From positions 1 to 34,528 of IMG/VR virus record IMGVR_UViG_3300007276_000143: DNA of 34,528 bases; one strand, written 5' to 3'. Position numbers and translations under genes: made by a program. A model generated the notes under the pieces. It ran no database searches and was not told the DNA's origin. It worked only from the letters and a program-made list of their open reading frames with translations. The stretch is from a virus. Positions within the stretch are counted from its first letter, which is position 1. Every line of letters starts with the position of its first letter. This document shows, one piece after another, positions 17,819 to 25,142 of the stretch.

Positions 17819-18148
17819 CTACCCTGCTATTTTTTTTAACAGGAGTAAGAAGTCTTTGTAACGTATCGTTACTAATGGTTCTCCTCTATCTTCTTTTATG
17901 ATTTGTCCATAAACATCGTCACAAGGTTTATAAAGGTCACCAATTTTTTTACGAGCTTTAACTTGAAATTTATATGGTACAGAATCACCTTGTTTATCTA
18001 TAGTCATATCTACTTCTTCGTGCCAACCAAGAGATCTTCCATCTGAACCCCACGCTCTGCGTGATTCAAAGCCAAAATCTTTAGCTAGATTAACACATTC
18101 TCGTTCTACTCGATTGCCTTTTTGTTTAGCTGCTCTACCTCCGCTCAT
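17819..18148 (-). CDS. Hjc-like Holliday-junction resolvase / PDDEXK nuclease
   Basis: ATG at 18148 is chosen (109 residues): GAGG lies upstream and 13 unlikely residues are removed. The product opens MSGGRAAKQKGNRVERE, then GSDGRS, EEVDM, and FQVKARK. This is the order of a PDDEXK nuclease of the archaeal-type Hjc resolvase group: E15 in the first helix, D47, and K64. The usual Glu two residues before the Lys is Gln here (Q62), a variation known in this fold. It would cut branched recombination or replication intermediates, fitting the ERF annealing protein and primase-helicase in the same operon. Either junction resolution or general trimming is possible. Confidence 0.75.
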   Translation of the reverse strand: MSGGRAAKQKGNRVERECVNLAKDFGFESRRAWGSDGRSLGWHEEVDMTIDKQGDSVPYKFQVKARKKIGDLYKPCDDVYGQIIKEDRGEPLVTIRYKDFLLLLKKIAG

Positions 18149-18350
18149 TTGTATAATCCTCATGTTCTTTATATGGATTATTCTCATTCAATGCATTTTT
18201 ACATATATGTGCAATTAGAATAGTCATTCTTGCAGATTCTTCTGAAGTATGTTCGTCTTGCTCACCTATAAAGAAATCTTTATAAGCGTTACTTACATAT
18301 ATTTCAGTACCAGCTTTTTGTCTTGTTACATTCCATTCGTATTTAGCCAT
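18135..18350 (-). CDS. Small early protein, unknown (71 aa)
   Basis: Start placed at ATG 18350, one base after the stop of the upstream gene and with AGAGGA before it, in preference to a start 39 bases earlier. The product opens MAKYEWNVTRQKAGTEIYV with a beta-type N-terminus, then an acidic helix (EHTSEESARMTILIAHICK). No family recognised. Its end overlaps the resolvase-like gene by 14 bases. Confidence 0.7.
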   Translation of the reverse strand: MAKYEWNVTRQKAGTEIYVSNAYKDFFIGEQDEHTSEESARMTILIAHICKNALNENNPYKEHEDYTNERR

Positions 18351-18351
18351 G

Positions 18352-18537
18352 TTATTCTTCCTCTTCTGATTTTCTAATAACATCATCATATTTAGGCATG
18401 CCTAGTAGCTCAAATATATTATCAAGTGCTTCTTGACCATCGCTAGACATACGTTGTCTATCAGTATGTTCTAAATCACTTAGTAATGATATTAATTGTT
18501 GCATCTTAGTTGATGCTAAATTTGGATATATTTTCAT
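18352..18537 (-). CDS. Small helical early protein, unknown (61 aa)
   Basis: Start at ATG 18537, which overlaps the previous stop as ATGA and has AAGGAGG upstream; a TTG nine bases earlier sits too close to that site. The product is an acidic helical protein (MQQLISLLSDLEHTDRQRM) ending in KSEEEE. It may act as a small oligomeric regulator, but nothing specific is visible. Confidence 0.7.
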   Translation of the reverse strand: MKIYPNLASTKMQQLISLLSDLEHTDRQRMSSDGQEALDNIFELLGMPKYDDVIRKSEEEE

Positions 18538-18758
18538 AATAACCAATTCCTCCTTATGCTAAAGTTAATCATTGTTTCAAATTTCGTTATACCTATATTA
18601 AAATGTATATGTTCTGAATGTTCATTTATTGCATATCCTATACCAATTAATATAAATTTAAAGAATATTATTTTATAACTCCTATAATTATTTTCTGACT
18701 TCGACAATATTTTAAATAACGGAACTCCAAATATTGTTATTTTTTTTGCTGTATTCAT
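18534..18758 (-). CDS. Small protein with one hydrophobic segment (74 aa)
   Basis: ATG 18758 follows AAAGGG and the stop overlaps the next start. The product is basic, with a hydrophobic stretch near residues 29-44 (IIFFKFILIGIGYAI) that could span a membrane, and an aromatic/His-containing second half. It follows the hairpin-bearing motif at 18773-18807 directly. Function unknown. Confidence 0.65.
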   Translation of the reverse strand: MNTAKKITIFGVPLFKILSKSENNYRSYKIIFFKFILIGIGYAINEHSEHIHFNIGITKFETMINFSIRRNWLL

Positions 18759-18772
18759 TTTTACCCTTTAAG

Positions 18773-18786
18773 TTATAAATAGAGGG
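18773..18786 (-). repeat. Early-gene motif, copy 7 (variant)
   Basis: Minus-strand reading CCCTCTATTTATAA, 15 bases before the 18758 start. It forms the 3' arm of the hairpin at 18778-18807. Confidence 0.6.
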
Positions 18787-18807
18787 AGCTGTTACACTCC
18801 CCCTATT
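18778..18807 (-). other. GGGAG/CTCCC hairpin after the primase-helicase gene
   Basis: In minus-strand RNA AATAGGGGGAG pairs with CTCCCTCTATT (11 pairs including one G-U) around an 8-base loop. There is no T-run, so it may be a processing or stability element and not a strong terminator. The same design occurs at 24096-24157. Confidence 0.6.
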
Positions 18808-18811
18808 GTAT

Positions 18812-20653
18812 TTAAGCATATTTAGAAAAACTAAATGTTTTCCAATCAAATGCTGTAACTATTTCAAAGTCTGATTCATCACGAGACGCAAGAGATTTTA
18901 TCTTACGCTTTTTACTTTGTTTATTACCCATAAACGCTATGATTTTATCAGATTTTTGTGCTACATCACTAGCACCTTTAGCACTATATACATCAAGCTC
19001 TTCACCTTCTTTATGTCTGTAACTTGCACTTTTTGATAAATGATTAACTGCAAGTACAATAATGTCTTTTTCGACTGCAAGGTTTTTGAGAGCATTAACA
19101 ATATATATTTGCTGTTGCAATGGTTCTTTTTTAGCAAACTTAGCTTGTACAACGTCTAGTGTGTCTACAACAATAATTTTAACATCATGCTTATCTACCA
19201 TTTCAGCGTATTGACTTATGTCAGGTGCTGTACTGGCATCTATAATTTGTAGATGTTCTAATCTGTTGACTGCTTCTTCTATTTTTGGTCTATCACCAGC
19301 AATAAACATATTTTCAATTTGTGTTTTGCTTTGGTTTAGAGCAATTTGATAGAATCGTCTAGACATTAGTTTAGCTTGTACTTCTAAAGATAGAAACAAT
19401 GTTGGAATATCTATATTAGCAATAATGTATTGCCAGAATGCAGTTTTACCTAGTTTAGTGTCACCTGTAAGTACTACAAGCTCACCACATTTTATTACAT
19501 AGTCTTGTGTCATAAATGGAAATATTTCCTTTATGTTAAAAGACCTATTAGTAAAATCTTCTGTGTAAGCTTCTAGTAATATTTGTGCCATTTGACTAGA
19601 ATTAACTGCTGTTATATTTTCATCCAGATCTTTGTATCTATACAAAGTACATTTACTATCGCAATACTTAGAAAGCACTTCATCTCTACAACTAAAGTTA
19701 TATCCATCTTTGTTAGTAATACTTCTCAGTACAGTACTAACTTCTTCATTAGGTAATGGTTGTGTTAATGAATTGTTCCAAGTTCTAGCCATACTCATAA
19801 CTGCTTCTTTTGGAAAACCAAACTTTGTTATCCACAAACTAGCAAGACGTAATAAATGCTTATGTCTATGTCCATGTACGTAACCAGCATTATACATATG
19901 TTGTATACATGTAATATGCTTTGTTGGTTTGTATTTGACATTAGTAAATATAGCTTTAGTTACTTTTTCATTTTTCTTACTAGGTATATGTGGAAGTAAA
20001 CTAGGGTAAAGCTCACTTACCTTATCAGGCAACTTTTTATGGGCGTACATTTTAGAATTGGATTTAGCGAAGTCCAATACATATGTGTATTCCCACACAT
20101 TAGAAGTTACAGCTGATAAAGGTAAAGGAACTTTATATCTGTTTGATTTTTTGTTAAGAGAATAGCTTGAGCGAATAAGTCTCGTATTGTCGTATATATT
20201 ATCTATGTACTTAGCAAAATCACGTTGCATAGTTGCACGAACTTGTGCTGCAATGCTGCTGCTAGGTTCAAAACCATATATATCTGGTAAATGTATGTGA
20301 AAACCTCTACCAGAAAACCATACGTTAATGTGTTCATGTTTAACACCTAACGCTAGAATGTCATTAACAAGGTTACCAACTTTATTTATTGTTTCATCAC
20401 CTTGTTTTTGTCCTTCTAGGTCTACGTCAATATATAACTTATCTATTGCCTGTTTGCCATTATATTTAGCTACGCTACCATTTTCTTCAAAATGCTTATT
20501 TATTTCATCAGGATGATATAAGAACATACTACGATATAGTTCTCTCCCTTTGTTTTTGTTTAGCACATCTTTGAAATCAGCAAGCGTACAGAACTTTTTG
20601 CGATTTGCAATTGTATTAATTGCGTATTCTATTAGATAGTTATTAATTCCCAT
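18812..20653 (-). CDS. AEP-type primase fused to RecA-fold helicase
   Basis: This 613-residue replication enzyme has an archaeo-eukaryotic-type primase at residues 1-240: metal-binding D76 and D78 in YIDVDLEG, and SGRGFHIH at 114-121, the sxH motif for nucleotide binding. Residues about 245-340 look like a primase C-terminal helical region with Cys at 322, 331 and 335 that may hold zinc or a cluster. Residues 385-613 are a RecA/DnaB-like ATPase with Walker A GDTKLGKT (397-404), Walker B IIVVDT (D497) and a sensor-like LAVNHLSK. It should unwind and prime phage DNA. It lacks the TOPRIM primase of T7 gp4. It shares an operon with SSB-like and annealing genes; no DNA polymerase gene is in the window. 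Confidence 0.88.
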   Translation of the reverse strand: MGINNYLIEYAINTIANRKKFCTLADFKDVLNKNKGRELYRSMFLYHPDEINKHFEENGSVAKYNGKQAIDKLYIDVDLEGQKQGDETINKVGNLVNDILALGVKHEHINVWFSGRGFHIHLPDIYGFEPSSSIAAQVRATMQRDFAKYIDNIYDNTRLIRSSYSLNKKSNRYKVPLPLSAVTSNVWEYTYVLDFAKSNSKMYAHKKLPDKVSELYPSLLPHIPSKKNEKVTKAIFTNVKYKPTKHITCIQHMYNAGYVHGHRHKHLLRLASLWITKFGFPKEAVMSMARTWNNSLTQPLPNEEVSTVLRSITNKDGYNFSCRDEVLSKYCDSKCTLYRYKDLDENITAVNSSQMAQILLEAYTEDFTNRSFNIKEIFPFMTQDYVIKCGELVVLTGDTKLGKTAFWQYIIANIDIPTLFLSLEVQAKLMSRRFYQIALNQSKTQIENMFIAGDRPKIEEAVNRLEHLQIIDASTAPDISQYAEMVDKHDVKIIVVDTLDVVQAKFAKKEPLQQQIYIVNALKNLAVEKDIIVLAVNHLSKSASYRHKEGEELDVYSAKGASDVAQKSDKIIAFMGNKQSKKRKIKSLASRDESDFEIVTAFDWKTFSFSKYA

Positions 20654-20904
20654 GTGTGTTCTGTGCTTTTTGTTTGTATTTGTTTAACTTCTTTTACATC
20701 AATAGCCTTCATTAGCTCAGGATTACGTTTAAATTCACGCCATTGTCTACCTGCAGTACCTGCATTAAACATGGTGTCGTAAAATAATAAACCATAATCT
20801 CTTAGGTCTTGCTCAATCTCGTGGCTGGCAACTAAAAAGTTACCAGCATCTATACGAGATTTAAGCCAATTCAGTAATATTGATTTTACTGTAGGCTTAT
20901 GCAT
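20632..20904 (-). CDS. Small replication-operon protein, unknown (90 aa)
   Basis: The start overlaps the SSB-like gene's stop (TAATG) and the end overlaps the primase-helicase start by 22 bases, so it is translated with them. The product reads as helices with a turn (HEIEQDLRDYG, then MFNAGTAGRQWREFKRNPEL), a layout that could be a winged-helix-like DNA or protein adaptor. A loader or accessory factor for the helicase is a reasonable guess from position only. Confidence 0.7.
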   Translation of the reverse strand: MHKPTVKSILLNWLKSRIDAGNFLVASHEIEQDLRDYGLLFYDTMFNAGTAGRQWREFKRNPELMKAIDVKEVKQIQTKSTEHTWELITI

Positions 20905-21434
20905 TATAAGTCCATATCGTCATCTACATCAGAACTATCAGCAGAAGGTTCTTCAGTAGGTTCTTCATAGACTTTAATCCATCCATCAGCTACTTGCTTG
21001 TCAAAATCTGCTTTGTGAGCATCTTGACCAGCAGCTGCTGACATAACAATGTCATAGTCATTCCAAAATGGTTTACCATCGTCTTTAAGCCTATCACTAG
21101 GATATGTAATGTAAGAGAACTCTTTACCTACTGCTTGGTCAAACCATGCATCAGGTATTACCATATCATCATTGATATCTTTAGTGTTAACACCTACAGC
21201 TTCAAAGAATTTAGAAACTTTAAATGCACTTCCCCATTTGTTTTTAGGGTTGTCTTTTTTATAGTTTCCAAAAATAGTAAATGTGTAGTCATAAGACTCA
21301 CCATCTTTACTTTGTTTTTCTATTACAACATCTAAACATACATCATTGTTCCAATTCATATATGATTTAGGTGGTTCATTGTATCTTACTGATACTGATT
21401 TAGCCTTAACGACTTGTCTGTAACATCCAGCCAT
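20904..21434 (-). CDS. Probable single-stranded DNA-binding protein
   Basis: The 176-residue product has a beta-rich body with conserved-looking aromatic residues (SYMNWNNDVCLDVVIEK, YDYTFTIFGNYKK) and ends in an acidic tail, DSSDVDDDMDL. That acidic tip is the hallmark of SSB proteins, where it recruits partners. It sits between the ERF annealing gene and the primase-helicase, sharing one base with each neighbour's start or stop. The OB fold itself is inferred, not read directly. Alternative: a recombination mediator. Confidence 0.6.
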   Translation of the reverse strand: MAGCYRQVVKAKSVSVRYNEPPKSYMNWNNDVCLDVVIEKQSKDGESYDYTFTIFGNYKKDNPKNKWGSAFKVSKFFEAVGVNTKDINDDMVIPDAWFDQAVGKEFSYITYPSDRLKDDGKPFWNDYDIVMSAAAGQDAHKADFDKQVADGWIKVYEEPTEEPSADSSDVDDDMDL

Positions 21435-22057
21435 TATTTAGTCTCCTTTGCTTTTTTAATTGCGTTTTGTAATTTAGTTATAGCTTTAGCAGCTCTTTCT
21501 TCAGTAGGGTTTTCGTCAATTAACTTTCTAACCTTTGCTGAAGTACCAGAACCTTTTAAAGCTGGATCTCGTGATAATCTATCTAACTTAACATTCTGCT
21601 CTACAGTTATGTGACCTTTTGTAGGTTCTTTACCATTAAGCAATGTTTGTTTACGATTATCCATACTATCAGAATCTTCTGTATCATCAATAGCAAACAA
21701 ACCATTGCAAGCATACTTACGAGCATACGTTGATGCAGTACCTGTCATTTGTGGGTCATCCATACCTTTCTTACCAACAGACTCTCTAGCAAATGCATCT
21801 ACAGATATAGAATCATTTCCATCAGATAGTTCAACTGTTGCTTTAATGTATGTACCATTGTTTTTGTCTACTAGTTCATCAGAAATTGTAATAATGCAAC
21901 TAGTTTTATCTAGCAGCGGCTTTACATTTTCAAAGATGTCATCTAGTGTTCTGTAGTTAAATTTAGCAAAACTATTTACATTTGACTTTTTTACTTTCAG
22001 CTCATGCTGTATGTAATTTAGTTTTTCTGTAATAGTTGCTGTTTTAAAGTCACTCAT
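21434..22057 (-). CDS. ERF-family single-strand annealing protein
   Basis: This 207-residue protein carries the ERF superfamily signature: an N-terminal FAKFNYRTLDDI segment (about residues 30-41) and MTGTASTYARKYACNGLFAI followed by DD and acidic residues (about 103-130). ERF proteins bind single strands and anneal them in phage recombination, often to circularise or repair phage DNA. The lysine-rich C-terminal helix is typical. Its partner genes here are SSB-like and resolvase-like, giving a complete small recombination set. Start supported by position and by the overlap of its stop with the next ATG. Confidence 0.88.
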   Translation of the reverse strand: MSDFKTATITEKLNYIQHELKVKKSNVNSFAKFNYRTLDDIFENVKPLLDKTSCIITISDELVDKNNGTYIKATVELSDGNDSISVDAFARESVGKKGMDDPQMTGTASTYARKYACNGLFAIDDTEDSDSMDNRKQTLLNGKEPTKGHITVEQNVKLDRLSRDPALKGSGTSAKVRKLIDENPTEERAAKAITKLQNAIKKAKETK

Positions 22058-22067
22058 TAATTACCTC

Positions 22068-23069
22068 CTAGTTTAAACTAATGTGTTGTTGTTTTTTTGT
22101 AACGTTTACAAACTTCTGTGCTATTTTAAATGCTTTTACATTATAATCATAGCCAGCACCAAACTGTGTAGTTCTTACCCAGTCTTTGTATTGTTTGTCA
22201 TGTGTGTAATACTGTGTTATTGCATTGTATGCATCCCATAGTGTTTCACCTTTATTACCTATACCATTGTAAAAGTTATCTTTTATCTTATTATATACAG
22301 GTAATGCAGTATTGCGTACAAATATATCCATATCAGGTTTGGATTCTTTGTTTCTGTCTTTTAAGAATGGTATAACTGTTTCAAGATATAAGTCTAATGA
22401 ATCTTCGTTCATTTCTACTTCGTTGAAATTATTCATATCATTAATAGCAGTTTTAAAGTCACCGTTAGATCTTGCTATTATATTTGTAAGATTCTTTACT
22501 CGTTCTTTAATGCTACTAGTATGTTTTAATGAATAATTCCATTTAGCCTGTTTTGATAATGCTAATTCAATAGTATTGTAACATACTACACGAACACCTG
22601 TAGGTCTAAAGACACTACCAGCTGAACCATCGTGTGATGTATACAATAATACATATTGGTCTATTACATCATCGTTTCCAACAGTATATCTTTCTGGTGA
22701 TTTAGCAAGTATCCATACTTTTCTACCATCTTGAACGCTACCAGCTGTTTCTAATTTGAAACCCATATCTAGTAATGGTTCAAAAGGTGCAAAAGCTTCT
22801 TCGTTTTGTAAAACACCATATCTTTCAGACACACCTTTACCTAATACCTGACCAGTATCTGCTCTATATGTGCAGTATCCTCCAGTAGGCATTGCTTGAG
22901 TGTGTATGTTGTTGTCAAAGTAATAAGTTTTACGTTTATTTACTTTCCAACCTAATTTAGCATATTGTAATGCTTCTTCTATTGTTGGAGCATCTTGTAC
23001 CCTAACTCCTTGTTTGTGCCAAGGTGTATCTCCAACGTACATCATATTATCTATAAATGCTGGACTCAT
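22068..23069 (-). CDS. DUF932 / phage-plasmid-like protein
   Basis: Start placed at ATG 23069 (333 residues): it overlaps the previous stop (ATGA) and AAAGGG precedes it, while the longer frame lacks a site. The protein begins MSPAFIDNMMYVGDTPWH and contains GVRVQDAPTIEEALQYAKLGWKV-type and TGVRVVCYNT segments typical of DUF932, a family common in phages and plasmids and often next to annealing genes. Its biochemical function is unknown; neighbourhood suggests DNA recombination or replication. Confidence 0.85.
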   Translation of the reverse strand: MSPAFIDNMMYVGDTPWHKQGVRVQDAPTIEEALQYAKLGWKVNKRKTYYFDNNIHTQAMPTGGYCTYRADTGQVLGKGVSERYGVLQNEEAFAPFEPLLDMGFKLETAGSVQDGRKVWILAKSPERYTVGNDDVIDQYVLLYTSHDGSAGSVFRPTGVRVVCYNTIELALSKQAKWNYSLKHTSSIKERVKNLTNIIARSNGDFKTAINDMNNFNEVEMNEDSLDLYLETVIPFLKDRNKESKPDMDIFVRNTALPVYNKIKDNFYNGIGNKGETLWDAYNAITQYYTHDKQYKDWVRTTQFGAGYDYNVKAFKIAQKFVNVTKKQQHISLN

Positions 23070-23197
23070 ATGTCTTCCCTTTCTAATGGTAAGTTTGTGT
23101 GACAATCTAAACAGACTAAATTTTCCTGCACGTTATTTTCAATTTCTGCAGGAATATATTCTTTGTTTTCATGTTCACAGTTTTTTTGTTTCTCCAT
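23066..23197 (-). CDS. 43-residue zinc-ribbon-like peptide
   Basis: The frame from ATG 23197 to a TGA that overlaps the DUF932 start encodes 43 residues with C7xH9 near the start and CLDCH near residues 29-33, a likely single zinc site. AAGGA lies about 12 bases upstream. The precise end overlap and the Cys/His pattern support a real gene. Function unknown. Confidence 0.65.
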   Translation of the reverse strand: MEKQKNCEHENKEYIPAEIENNVQENLVCLDCHTNLPLEREDI

Positions 23198-23372
23198 AGG
23201 TTTGTCTTCCTTTAATTTTAGCTTTAGCTTTTAAATGAAAAAGCTCTGTTTGTAAAGTGTCAGCTTTTGGTGCTGATAACTTTTCTAAACCAAGTATAAT
23301 TGTATCTACTTCGTCTAGTGTTAAAAGCACCCCAAACTGTAACCTATCGTCTTTATTTAGTTTCAGATACAT
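23175..23372 (-). CDS. Small helical early protein (65 aa)
   Basis: ATG 23372 is chosen because AGGAG lies nine bases upstream; ATG 23378 is three bases from the same site and cannot be excluded. The product (MYLKLNKDDRLQF, then TLDEVDTIILGLEKL) is mostly helical with a basic C-terminus. It overlaps both neighbours. Function unknown. Confidence 0.65.
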   Translation of the reverse strand: MYLKLNKDDRLQFGVLLTLDEVDTIILGLEKLSAPKADTLQTELFHLKAKAKIKGRQTYGETKKL

Positions 23373-23502
23373 TATCATAAACTCCTAAGTGATAATCAAT
23401 AGCTTTTGATAACTCTTTAGCTTTAGTTACATACAATGGTTTAGCTGTACCAAGTTGGTCAAGAAACTCTTGTATGTCTTTTAATAGCTCTTTAGTTGTC
23501 AT
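23353..23502 (-). CDS. Small helical early protein (49 aa)
   Basis: ATG 23502 has CAGGAG upstream and lies in an 11-base overlap with the preceding gene; the stop lies in the next gene. The product opens MTTKELLKDIQEFLDQLGTA, an amphipathic helix, followed by a second Lys/Ala-rich helix. Codon use matches the neighbours. Function unknown. Confidence 0.65.
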   Translation of the reverse strand: MTTKELLKDIQEFLDQLGTAKPLYVTKAKELSKAIDYHLGVYDNVSETK

Positions 23503-23785
23503 TTTTTTTCTCCTGTTGTTTAAGATGTTGTTTTATAATTACTTCTGTAACACCAAATTTATCCATATCGTTTAACAATTGACCTAGTTGTGCTGCTGTT
23601 TGATTCTTGTGTGTAATAGTTGTAGCACCTTCAACAAGAATTTCTACATCATATCTAGTTTTATTTGTGATAATATCAGACATTTTAATTGTTACATTAC
23701 CAGCAAATTTTAATACATTGTTTAAAGCAAAGGCAAGATAACCTAATGCTTTACTTAATTGAGCAAATAATGTTATTTTATTCAT
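23492..23785 (-). CDS. Small early protein, unknown (97 aa)
   Basis: The start has AAGGAGG and overlaps the previous stop (ATGA). The N-terminal part is hydrophobic-helical (ITLFAQLSKALGYLAFALNN), the middle is beta-like (NVTIKMSD...RYDVEILVEG) and the C-terminus is very basic and Gln-rich. It could associate with membrane or nucleic acid; no family recognised. Confidence 0.7.
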   Translation of the reverse strand: MNKITLFAQLSKALGYLAFALNNVLKFAGNVTIKMSDIITNKTRYDVEILVEGATTITHKNQTAAQLGQLLNDMDKFGVTEVIIKQHLKQQEKKNDN

Positions 23786-24075
23786 TTATGTTCTCCTCCT
23801 TCTAACCATCTATCAATATGGTTATTTTCTAGATCTCTTAGTTTATTTTGTATTTCAATTGCATTACACTCTTCTTTAGTTAATTCATATCTAAAAGGTG
23901 CTGCTTGCATTTGCATACGCATAGTTTTACCTTTTTCATATGCATCTTCAAAGCATTGTGGACAATACAAAACATCGTGACCTTTAGTTACATACTCTTC
24001 AGTTATTGAATCTAGCTCTACATAACTAGTTTCAATCATTTCTGGTTTGACGTTTGGATGTATCATACATCTCAT
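23782..24075 (-). CDS. Early protein with a CPQC zinc-type motif (97 aa)
   Basis: Start set at ATG 24075, which has TGGAGG five bases upstream; earlier in-frame starts would run through the hairpin and motif at 24093-24157. The product opens MRCMIHPNVKPEM and has YCPQCFEDAYEKGK near residues 37-50, so C3 and the CxxC pair could bind zinc. The C-terminus is helical and charged. Function unknown. First gene after that motif. Confidence 0.7.
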   Translation of the reverse strand: MRCMIHPNVKPEMIETSYVELDSITEEYVTKGHDVLYCPQCFEDAYEKGKTMRMQMQAAPFRYELTKEECNAIEIQNKLRDLENNHIDRWLEGGEHK

Positions 24076-24092
24076 AATAACCTCCATTATTG

Positions 24093-24106
24093 TTAAAGAT
24101 AGAGGG
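24093..24106 (-). repeat. Early-gene motif, copy 6
   Basis: Minus-strand reading CCCTCTATCTTTAA, 18 bases before the 24075 start; it is also the 3' arm of the hairpin at 24096-24157. Confidence 0.65.
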
Positions 24107-24157
24107 AGCAACCCAATCAAAGGATATGTAAATGATAATATTTACTCCCCCTATCTT
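24096..24157 (-). other. Long GGGAG/CTCCC hairpin between early genes
   Basis: In minus-strand RNA the two 13-base arms AAGATAGGGGGAG and CTCCCTCTATCTT pair throughout (one G-U) around 36 bases, with an inner GTAAA/TTTAC pair. It occupies the gap after the 24192 stop. No T-run follows, so processing, stability or translation control is more likely than plain termination. Confidence 0.65.
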
Positions 24158-24191
24158 GTTAGAATTTAATTTATTTCTAAGAGAATTACTA

Positions 24192-24329
24192 TTAGTTTTT
24201 CTCTTCTTGTTCTATGATTCTGCCATCTTCAAACATCCAAACACCTAAGTTTTTGAATCTTGAATAATCGTCAGGATTACCTCCATGACAAGCACACATT
24301 ACTGCAAAATCTTGTTCTGTTATTACCAT
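24192..24329 (-). CDS. 45-residue early protein with MCACHGG motif
   Basis: Frame from ATG 24329 to TAA 24192, overlapping the preceding gene by seven bases. The product opens MVITEQDFAVMCACHGGNPD and ends in an acidic/basic tail. Cys-x-Cys-His could bind metal. The ribosome site is weak, so expression may depend on translation of the gene before it. Function unknown. Confidence 0.6.
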   Translation of the reverse strand: MVITEQDFAVMCACHGGNPDDYSRFKNLGVWMFEDGRIIEQEEKN

Positions 24330-24682
24330 TTTGTTCTCATGTCCTTTCCTTTATACTTTTTAATTAGTTTTATTAGATTCTTTGGTTTTCTCCAAAGTAC
24401 TCTTTCAGTAAGATGTGGAGTAGCGTGTCTTACACCATATTGTTCTCCGTAGTATTTTTCTACTACATCAATAAGTTGTTCTGGGTAATCTTTTACTCTT
24501 GCACCTAAGTTTTTTAAAAAACCTAAATGCATTTCAACTAAAATTACTCCTTCGTCATTTCTATGTCCACGACATACAACTCCTAAATCATTCCAATCAT
24601 AAGCTGAACGATTGTAATTTGATTGGTCTAGTTTCATAAGAGCTGATGTTTTTACTTGTTGTTTTACTACTAATCGTTGCAT
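24323..24682 (-). CDS. Early protein, unknown (119 aa)
   Basis: The start has a strong AAGGAG site. The protein is basic overall with a mixed alpha/beta centre (DLGVVCRGHRNDEGVILVEM) and a very basic C-terminal end (NLIKLIKKYKGKDMRTKW) that suggests nucleic-acid contact. No known motif seen. It overlaps the first gene of the operon by 13 bases. Confidence 0.7.
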   Translation of the reverse strand: MQRLVVKQQVKTSALMKLDQSNYNRSAYDWNDLGVVCRGHRNDEGVILVEMHLGFLKNLGARVKDYPEQLIDVVEKYYGEQYGVRHATPHLTERVLWRKPKNLIKLIKKYKGKDMRTKW

Positions 24683-24840
24683 TCTTTGTCTCCTTCGTCA
24701 ATTGTTAAGACCCATTTAAGTGCATCTATTAAACCGCTTTCATAAAATTCATTTTCATAAAGTTTATCAGATGTAGGTTCGCTAGATAGTATATCTACAA
24801 GTCTTTGTATTATTTCATCTTTTGATTTTACTTTTATCAT
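24670..24840 (-). CDS. First gene of the main early operon (56 aa)
   Basis: ATG 24840 follows AAAGGAG at ideal spacing. The product opens MIKVKSKDEIIQRLVDILSS and is an acidic, helical protein ending DKECND. It is the most promoter-proximal gene, downstream of the structured spacer. A small regulatory protein or inhibitor of a host function is plausible for the first early gene, but no family is recognised. Confidence 0.7.
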   Translation of the reverse strand: MIKVKSKDEIIQRLVDILSSEPTSDKLYENEFYESGLIDALKWVLTIDEGDKECND

Positions 24841-24864
24841 TTTATACTCCTTTTGTTAATTTTT

Positions 24865-25054
24865 AGAGGTTATACACAACCCTAACACTTCTTCTACTGT
24901 CACATCGTTGCAAACTCGTGGTAGATTTATCGTGCCTTGTACTAAACTATCATTTCATATATAGTTTTTCCAATGGTGGCTACTGTCATGACGTTAACGA
25001 ATGTTAATGCGCATAACCTCTTATATTTTCTGGGATGTTCATGGTGAACCTCTT
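24865..25054 (-). promoter_or_regulatory. Leader with duplicated AAGAGGTT element and complementary anti-element
   Basis: On the minus strand AATATAAGAGGTT occurs twice (25047-25059 and 25015-25027). The second copy's AGAGGTTAT is perfectly complementary to ATAACCTCT at 24865-24873, just before the ribosome site of the first gene. AAGAGG itself is a ribosome-site-like sequence; the first copy precedes a 12-codon frame starting at 25042. Alternative pairing of one anti-element with two copies is the layout of a translational or attenuation switch. This is inference from sequence only. Confidence 0.4.
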
Positions 25055-25111
25055 ATATTATCCATGTTTTAAGGCTCTCAACTTCCTCGTTCATAGTCCA
25101 TCCCAGCGTCT

Positions 25112-25142
25112 GTTATAACGTTTTGCTCTGTTTTGGTGTCAA
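25112..25142 (-). promoter_or_regulatory. Sigma70-like promoter candidate for the early operon
   Basis: Perfect TTGACA (25137-25142) is followed after 19 bases by TATAAC (25112-25117) on the minus strand. Spacing is slightly long. It would give a leader of about 265 bases before the 24840 start. Confidence 0.45.

Noticed and set aside
18812-20653. T7 gp4-type TOPRIM primase
   Set aside because: The N-terminal motifs DxD and SGRGFHIH belong to the archaeo-eukaryotic primase class, and no N-terminal zinc ribbon or TOPRIM acidic motif is present.
25014-25060. Stop-interrupted gene read through its TAA (13-codon frame joined to the following in-frame stretch)
   Set aside because: The joined frame looks somewhat protein-like, but there is no readthrough signal, and the region is better explained by the duplicated AATATAAGAGGTT element.
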